A DNA stretch of 64,000 nt, taken from Micromonospora polyrhachis (GTDB lineage Bacteria; Actinomycetota; Actinomycetes; Mycobacteriales; Micromonosporaceae). Shown in pieces: positions 58,856 to 64,000 of this stretch (positions are counted from its first letter, which is position 1; every line of letters starts with the position of its first letter). Under the pieces are notes generated by a model. It worked only from the letters and a program-made list of their open reading frames with translations, searched no databases and was not told where the DNA came from. The stretch spans positions 4,972,501-5,036,500 of the forward strand of contig NZ_JACHJW010000001.1 in the NCBI RefSeq assembly GCF_014203835.1, given 5' to 3'. A program made the position numbers and the translations under genes.

Positions 58856-60391
58856 GTGACGCACTGGCGACGAATATCGAACTTCGCTCTCGCGCTGGCG
58901 CTCGCCAGCAGCCTGGGCGCGGCGGTCGGCTCCCGGCCTGCCGCCGCGGAAGCAACCGGCACCGCCGGCACCGCAGCGGCAGCCGGGACTGCTGAGGCAA
59001 CCGGCACCGTGGCGGCAGCCAGCAGCGCTGGGGCGGACATCCGTACGCGGATCGAGGCGATTCCCGGCGTGACGGTGGTTTCCGACCGGACGGTGGCGCT
59101 GGGCTACCGGCAGTTCATCCTGACCTTTCGCCAGCCGAACGACCATCGGGACCCCGGTAGGGGCAGCTTCGCGCAGCGCATCAACCTGATGCACCTCGAC
59201 GTCGATCTCCCGACGGTTCTGTATACCTCCGGTTACGGCGTCTCCACCGGGACCTCCCGGTCGGAGCCCACGCGGCTGCTCGGTGGGAACCAGATCTCAC
59301 TGGAACACCGCTTCTTCGTGCCGTCCCGGCCGTCCCCGACGGACTGGCGGGATCTGAACATCTGGCAGGCCGCCAGTGACCAACACCGTGTCGTCGAAGC
59401 GTTCAAGCCCATCTACGCCAGCAAATGGATCTCGACGGGCGCCAGCAAGGGTGGCATGACCGCCGTCTACCACCGCAGGTTCTTTCCCGACGACGTCGAC
59501 GGCACGGTCGCCTACGTTGCGCCCAACGACGTGGTGAACAAGGAGGACTCTGCCTACGATGCCTTCTTCGCCTCCGTAGGCACCGACCCGGTGTGCCGGG
59601 CCGACCTGAGCAACCTCCAGGCCGAGGCGCTACGGCGGCGAGGCGAGCTGGTGCCGCGCTTCGAGACGTACGCGACGACCAACGGCTTCACGTTCACCAG
59701 CATCTTCGGTACGGCCGACGTGGCGTTCGAGATGTTGGTCATGGATACCGTCTGGGCCTTCTGGCAGTACCTGGGCCAGGCCTGGTGTTCGAGTGTGCCG
59801 AAGACGGGGGCGGCGACGGACGACATCTGGGACTTCCTCGACGATGTCGCGGGCTTCACCTTCTACACCGACCAGGGCCTGACGCCGTACGCGCCGTACT
59901 ACTACCAGGCTGCCACCCAGCTCGGCTCGCCCGCTCTCAAGTTCAGGCACCTCCGGGGCCTGCTGCGCTATCCCGGGGCCTACGACGCGGCGAACTGGGT
60001 GCCGCGGGACATTCCGGTGGGCCGGTTCGAACCGCAGGTGATGCGCCACGTCGACAACTGGGTCCGGCACGATGGCTCGGAGTTGATGTTTGTCTACGGC
60101 GAGCGGGACCCGTGGGGCTCCGAGCCGTTCCGGCTCGGTCCGGGCACGCGCGACTCGTTTGTGTTCAAGGCATCGGGTGCCAACCACGGTGCCAACATCG
60201 CCGGACTGACCGGGGCTGACGGCGCTGTCGCCACCGCCGCGTTGCTGCGCTGGGCCACCCCGGATTCGTCGGTCGAGTCGGGTCAGGGACCGAGCAGCCG
60301 GGCTGGAAAGCGCCTGCCGGTCCGGGGCTTCCGGACCGAACTGGATGAACGATGCGTGGCGGACGGCGATCCCCGGGCCTGCCGCCACTGA
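58856..60391 (+). CDS. Secreted S37-family peptidase (tripeptidyl aminopeptidase type)
   Basis: A 511-residue secreted serine peptidase from GTG after GAGGAG. The signal (FALALALASSLGAAVGSRPA) is followed by an Ala/Gly/Thr repeat region. The catalytic Ser is in KWISTGASKGGMTAVYHRRF near residue 201, the Asp is likely in ELMFVYGERDPWGSEPFRLG near 418, and the His in KASGANHGANIAGL near 445. S37 enzymes such as the Streptomyces PS-10 peptidase remove tripeptides from exported proteins. Convergent with the second M64 gene. Confidence 0.88.
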   Translation: MTHWRRISNFALALALASSLGAAVGSRPAAAEATGTAGTAAAAGTAEATGTVAAASSAGADIRTRIEAIPGVTVVSDRTVALGYRQFILTFRQPNDHRDPGRGSFAQRINLMHLDVDLPTVLYTSGYGVSTGTSRSEPTRLLGGNQISLEHRFFVPSRPSPTDWRDLNIWQAASDQHRVVEAFKPIYASKWISTGASKGGMTAVYHRRFFPDDVDGTVAYVAPNDVVNKEDSAYDAFFASVGTDPVCRADLSNLQAEALRRRGELVPRFETYATTNGFTFTSIFGTADVAFEMLVMDTVWAFWQYLGQAWCSSVPKTGAATDDIWDFLDDVAGFTFYTDQGLTPYAPYYYQAATQLGSPALKFRHLRGLLRYPGAYDAANWVPRDIPVGRFEPQVMRHVDNWVRHDGSELMFVYGERDPWGSEPFRLGPGTRDSFVFKASGANHGANIAGLTGADGAVATAALLRWATPDSSVESGQGPSSRAGKRLPVRGFRTELDERCVADGDPRACRH

Positions 60392-60430
60392 CGGCAGTAT
60401 CTGCCTGCTGCCAACGACGGCAGCGCCAAA

Positions 60431-60468
60431 GGGTGTCCAGATCGGCGTGACAGCCGACCTGGACACCC
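60431..60468. terminator. Bidirectional terminator hairpin
   Basis: Sixteen-base arms GGGTGTCCAGATCGGC and GCCGACCTGGACACCC with one mismatch around GTGACA, centred between the convergent S37 and M64 genes. Confidence 0.85.
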
Positions 60469-60492
60469 TCGGCGACATCGTGACCCGGCAGA

Positions 60493-61833
60493 CTAGGCGG
60501 TGGAGCCGGGTCGGCCGCCACCGGGCTTGTCCTGGACATTCCAAGTGATCGTCGAGCTCAGGATGTCCCGCTGGTACGTGGGGTTCCGGACGAAGCCGGT
60601 GGTGTCGGTGACCCGGACCGTGTAGGTGCAGGCACCCCTACCCCGCAGGTCCTTGCGACCGCACCACGGTGACTCCGGCTGTCCCTTGGGCTGCTTGGGC
60701 TTCTTGGTCAGGACTTCGACGGAGGTCCGGCCAGCCCACTGGGTGATCTCATGGCCGTTGATGAACCAGCGGGTGGTCACCGTCGGGATGGGCACGGGGG
60801 CGACCGTCAGTGTGGCCCGGTCCCGGACCGGTGCCCTGTTCGGGGTGGCACTGTCGACCAGACCGGTCGTCTCGTAGAGCTTACGGGTCATCTCCTCGCG
60901 GCCGACCAGGTTGAACGGCTGGCGCAGGGAGCGCATCAGCGAGTTGTCGCTGGGCCGGTAGATGCCGAGGTTGTAGTAGTAGGCGCCTTCGAACGTGCCG
61001 ATGGTGCCGCCGTCCGGGCTGGCCTCACCGAGCCAGTACCACCACTTCGTTCGCTGCGTGACCTGCTGGTTGGCGTTGTGGACGGAGACGTTGGCGTACG
61101 GCGGTTCCTCGCCGGTGTAGGTGCTGCCGTCATCCGGGTAGGCCCAGTACGGGTACTCGTCGGCCAGGTCGCCGAGGGAGTGGCCGAGCTCGTGCGGCAG
61201 GATCTCCGGTCCGGCCGAGTGTCCGCCGGAGAAGGTGACCAGGTTGTCCTCGATGTAGCCGGCACCACCGTACGTGGGGCTGTTGATGACGACGGCGATC
61301 TGGTCGAACGCGGGAGCGAGCCCCGCGTACGACTCGGCGGTGGGAACGTCGAGGCAGATCAGGCGTTCCAGGCCGTCGCAGTAGTAGGTGCTGTTGAGCG
61401 CGGTGTCCTTGACCACGCCCTCGGTCGGGTCGTTGTCGGAGCCGGACTCGTTGGAGACGACGTTGACCTGCCAGACGTTGAAGAGTGTGCGATAGCTGCG
61501 GAACGGCTCGCGTTGGGCCAGGATGTTCCAGCTGTAGGCCACCTGGCTGGCGTACAGGTCCTGCTCGGATTCGGTGTAGCCGTCGCCGAGGTAGACCAGG
61601 TCGATGCGCTTGTCACTGGGGCCGTTGATCTCGATCGGCGTCACCGTCGCGGTCGGCGGGGCCACGCTCCGTTGCTGGGCACCGACCTGGGCCGGCACCT
61701 CCACATAACCCTGTGGGCCGTGCTCGCCAAAGACCTCGACCTTTCGCTCGCTCGGGCCTTGGGCGTGGGCGGGTACGGCCAGAACACAGCTGGTGACGAG
61801 AAGGGCGCCGACGAGCAGGGGGAGTCTGCGCAC
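60493..61833 (-). CDS. Secreted M64-family metallopeptidase, paralogue with C-terminal extension
   Basis: A 446-residue protease. The signal (MRRLPLLVGALLVTSCVLAV, PAHA) precedes DLVYLGDGYTESEQDLYASQ and the zinc motif HELGHSLGDLADEYPYW near residue 215. TKWWYWLGEASPDGGTIGTF corresponds to the same block in the other M64 copy. Compared with that copy it has an extra 90-residue C-terminal domain (NRAPVRDRATLTVAPVPIPT, VTTRWFINGHEITQWAGRTS), probably an Ig-like fold with a Cys pair. Confidence 0.9.
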   Translation of the reverse strand: MRRLPLLVGALLVTSCVLAVPAHAQGPSERKVEVFGEHGPQGYVEVPAQVGAQQRSVAPPTATVTPIEINGPSDKRIDLVYLGDGYTESEQDLYASQVAYSWNILAQREPFRSYRTLFNVWQVNVVSNESGSDNDPTEGVVKDTALNSTYYCDGLERLICLDVPTAESYAGLAPAFDQIAVVINSPTYGGAGYIEDNLVTFSGGHSAGPEILPHELGHSLGDLADEYPYWAYPDDGSTYTGEEPPYANVSVHNANQQVTQRTKWWYWLGEASPDGGTIGTFEGAYYYNLGIYRPSDNSLMRSLRQPFNLVGREEMTRKLYETTGLVDSATPNRAPVRDRATLTVAPVPIPTVTTRWFINGHEITQWAGRTSVEVLTKKPKQPKGQPESPWCGRKDLRGRGACTYTVRVTDTTGFVRNPTYQRDILSSTITWNVQDKPGGGRPGSTA

Positions 61834-61954
61834 GGGTTCTCCTTTCCGGGGAAGTGCGCAGAGTGTTGCCTGCCACCGGTCACGATCGGGTCACGTCGGC
61901 GCGGTCCGGGTTGGCCGCCTGTCCGGCAGGTTGGGCATATCCGCAGCTCGGAGC

Positions 61955-61980
61955 CGGGGATAACGCGGTGGATATCCCCG
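61955..61980. promoter_or_regulatory. Inverted repeat CGGGGATA-n10-TATCCCCG in the gap before the collapsed transporter locus
   Basis: Perfect eight-base arms. The 300-base gap 61834-62134 contains this dyad, the ribosome binding site GAAGGGATT near its end and no gene. Role unknown. Confidence 0.35.
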
Positions 61981-62134
61981 GTCGGGATGGAACCCGACAG
62001 CGGTGCCATTCCTGCGCTGCCGGGATCGGCCCGGTAGGCCGGGAGCGGCCATAACCGGGCTCGGGGACTCCGTCTGGGACGCCCTCGATTCCAAGGCATC
62101 CCGCTGAACCAAACTCTTCCGAAGGGATTCTGAT

Positions 62135-62567
62135 ATGCGAACATCCGCGAGAAGAGCCGCTTCCGTGGGCCTGCTCGCCGTGGTCACGCTGGCCGGTTCG
62201 GCGTGCACCAGCGGTGGCGGCGGCGGGGACCCGACAGCCCACCGACGTCGGACAAGGTGGAGACATCCACCGTGACGATCGGCGACGCAGCCGCCTCGAC
62301 CGGTCCCGCCAACTGACCACCTACAAGTTGGTGGACGGGAAGTTCGTGCTGGTGGGTGATCTCGCCACCGACACCGGGACCAGCGCCGACGGCGGCCGGA
62401 CCTGGAAGTTCACGCTCAAGGGCGGGATCAAGTTCGACGACGGTACGCCGGTCACCGCCAAGGACGTGAAGTACGGCATCGAGCGCCTCTACGACCCGGG
62501 GAAGGTGCTCGGACCCAAGTACGTGCCGCAGTGGTTGTCCGGCGGCGACTACGCCAAGGCGTACTAG
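62135..62567 (+). pseudogene. Oligopeptide ABC transporter substrate-binding lipoprotein, fragmented
   Basis: An intact lipoprotein signal (MRTSARRAASVGLLAVVTLA, GSAC) is followed by a frameshift in the Gly/Asp linker. DKVETSTVTIGDAAASTGPA appears in another frame and ends in a stop. Then a segment of the OppA/DppA fold ([60 protein letters not shown]) runs to a stop at 62567. The N-terminal ligand-binding strands and the large C-terminal part are missing. Confidence 0.82.
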
Positions 62568-62577
62568 GGGCCGGCGA

Positions 62578-62946
<369 letters not shown>

Positions 62947-62948
62947 AC

Positions 62949-64000
62949 TCACACCTCACCCCGGACCATCGCGCGAAGCCGGTCGAACACCGCCGGCCGG
63001 GCACTGAGCCCGTCATGGACGTGCTCGTTGGTGACCCACGGCCGCAGCCCCCGGACCTGGCCGGCGGTCACCATCGACTGTGCGAAGTCGACGTAGAGGT
63101 CATCGAAGTAGACGACCGCCGCGACGGGAACGGTGTTGCCGGCCAACCGGTCCGGGTCGTACAGGCGTGGCCAGTCGTCATGAGCGGCCAGCAGATCGGC
63201 GCACCCGCGCAGTGGCCTGAGCGCTGGATCCTGGTCGAAGAGCCAGGGATAGAACATCTCCGCCGTGAAGTTGACCTCGGCGCGGTGCCACAGGTCGAAC
63301 TCGTCGAACTCGGCCCGCACCCGGCTCGCCGACCAGGACGAAGCGGTGCCCTGGCAGTAGATCGACTCATGTAGCAGCGCGTACAACGGCTGGCCGGCCA
63401 TCGACACCATCCGGTCGACGCCGCGCAGGAAGGTGTCGGAGAGGACCGGTCCGCCCGGCGCGGATATGAAGGCCAGTTCGAGCAGATGGTGCAGGTTGTC
63501 GAAACCACTTGCCATGCCGAACGTGAGGCCCGACATCTGGAACCGCTCGGTCGACAGCCGCTCGCCGCTGGGCAGTCGGATGTCGTTGTCGGCGAGGTGG
63601 TCCACCACCTGCCGTACCACCTTTCGATCTCCCGGGTAGCGCGTGTAGAACCGCTCGGTGTGGGCCAACGCCCGGGGATAGGCTGCCCGGTACACCTGGT
63701 CCGGGTGGGCGGTCAGGCTCGGCAGGCCGCCGGCGATCATCACCTCGGCCAGGCCCTGGGGCGCCGATGAGAGGTAGGTCATCGCGCAGAAGCCGCCGAA
63801 GCTCTGCCCGAGCAGGCTCCACGGCCGGTCCCCGAGCAACTGCCGGCGGATGAGTTCCGCGTCCTGCACGATCGCGTCCGCCCGGAAATGACGCAGGTAG
63901 GCCGCTGCCTCCGCGTCGGTGCGCCCGGCCAGCGACTGCCGGTTCAGCGGGGTGCTGCGGCCGGTACCCCGCTGGTCGAGCAGCAGTACCCGATAGTTCC
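62949..64000 (-). CDS. S33-family alpha/beta hydrolase (prolyl-aminopeptidase-like), partial
   Basis: Runs off the right edge; about 350 residues are visible. [20 protein letters not shown] holds the oxyanion and QRG(T)GRS loop, the catalytic Ser is in [20 protein letters not shown], and the acid and His lie in the C-terminal third ([21 protein letters not shown]). This fits proline iminopeptidases or related exopeptidases. The start lies outside the window. The 3' end overlaps the OppF remnant frame. Confidence 0.9.
   Translation of the reverse strand, partial: NYRVLLLDQRGTGRSTPLNRQSLAGRTDAEAAAYLRHFRADAIVQDAELIRRQLLGDRPWSLLGQSFGGFCAMTYLSSAPQGLAEVMIAGGLPSLTAHPDQVYRAAYPRALAHTERFYTRYPGDRKVVRQVVDHLADNDIRLPSGERLSTERFQMSGLTFGMASGFDNLHHLLELAFISAPGGPVLSDTFLRGVDRMVSMAGQPLYALLHESIYCQGTASSWSASRVRAEFDEFDLWHRAEVNFTAEMFYPWLFDQDPALRPLRGCADLLAAHDDWPRLYDPDRLAGNTVPVAAVVYFDDLYVDFAQSMVTAGQVRGLRPWVTNEHVHDGLSARPAVFDRLRAMVRGEV

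Overview
The window is high-GC actinobacterial DNA, most likely from Micromonospora or another member of the Micromonosporaceae. This rests on strong G/C third-position bias, many GTG/TTG starts, chains of genes joined by ATGA/TGATG overlaps, Tat-exported and lectin-tailed secreted enzymes, and DUF6244 and SitI3-type proteins. No plasmid, phage or CRISPR hallmark was seen. Two tRNA genes (Asn, and Met or Ile2) flank an MMPL transporter.

Layout. 1-2.4 kb: ArsR regulator plus VOC protein, then an FMN reductase/luciferase-like monooxygenase pair. 2.7-5.6 kb: two ABC-2 permeases without an ATPase, and a Pro/Gln-repeat membrane protein. 5.9-12.1 kb: a ROK regulator, a ribose/inositol-type ABC importer (ATPase, permease, Tat-lipoprotein binding protein) and a Gfo/Idh/MocA dehydrogenase. 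12.3-20.8 kb: a tightly coupled eight-gene cluster of inositol-1-phosphate synthase, UbiA prenyltransferase (EboC-like), TIM-barrel isomerase, EboA, TatD (EboB), EboE, NPP phosphodiesterase (EboF-like) and polyprenyl synthase. This is an ebo-type pathway in which an inositol-phosphate synthase stands where EboD, the dehydroquinate-synthase-like cyclase, is found in other ebo operons. It is the most interesting system here and suggests a prenylated cyclitol product. 20.9-24.3 kb: an amidase/DUF1906 protein, a Tat-exported partner and a SnoaL-like protein. 24.6-30.8 kb: secreted sugar dehydrogenase-PKD-CBM-lectin and ThuA-DUF1080-CBM-lectin proteins with a cytoplasmic TIM-barrel isomerase.

31-47 kb is a mixed region: YtxH-like protein, tRNAs, MMPL, NUDIX, TDT transporter, TrmO, MDR oxidoreductase/HxlR, AlkZ-like protein, epoxide hydrolase/WYL regulator, and a rifampin monooxygenase (rox) with a perfect rifamycin-associated element upstream, set between two gene remnants. 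SRPBCC-EVE-MarR and an MmyB-type regulator follow. 47-54.4 kb is a decayed accessory region: a barrel-less amidohydrolase fused to Atu4866, a truncated amidohydrolase butted against a broken hsdR, a DUF6244/CdiA-type tRNase/SitI3 toxin-immunity locus, a frameshifted DUF433 gene, and a minus-strand chain of very small coupled genes leading to a frameshifted XRE regulator and an FtsX-ectodomain-like protein. 54.6-64 kb: a TPR regulator, two M64 metallopeptidases flanking a LysR regulator and an S37 peptidase, a collapsed oligopeptide-transporter operon and a partial S33 peptidase.

Two patterns cut across the annotation. A GC-rich intergenic hairpin family built on GGAAGGGGCCCTTCC occurs three times. 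Short tandem duplications sit at or just after gene 3' ends at least six times.
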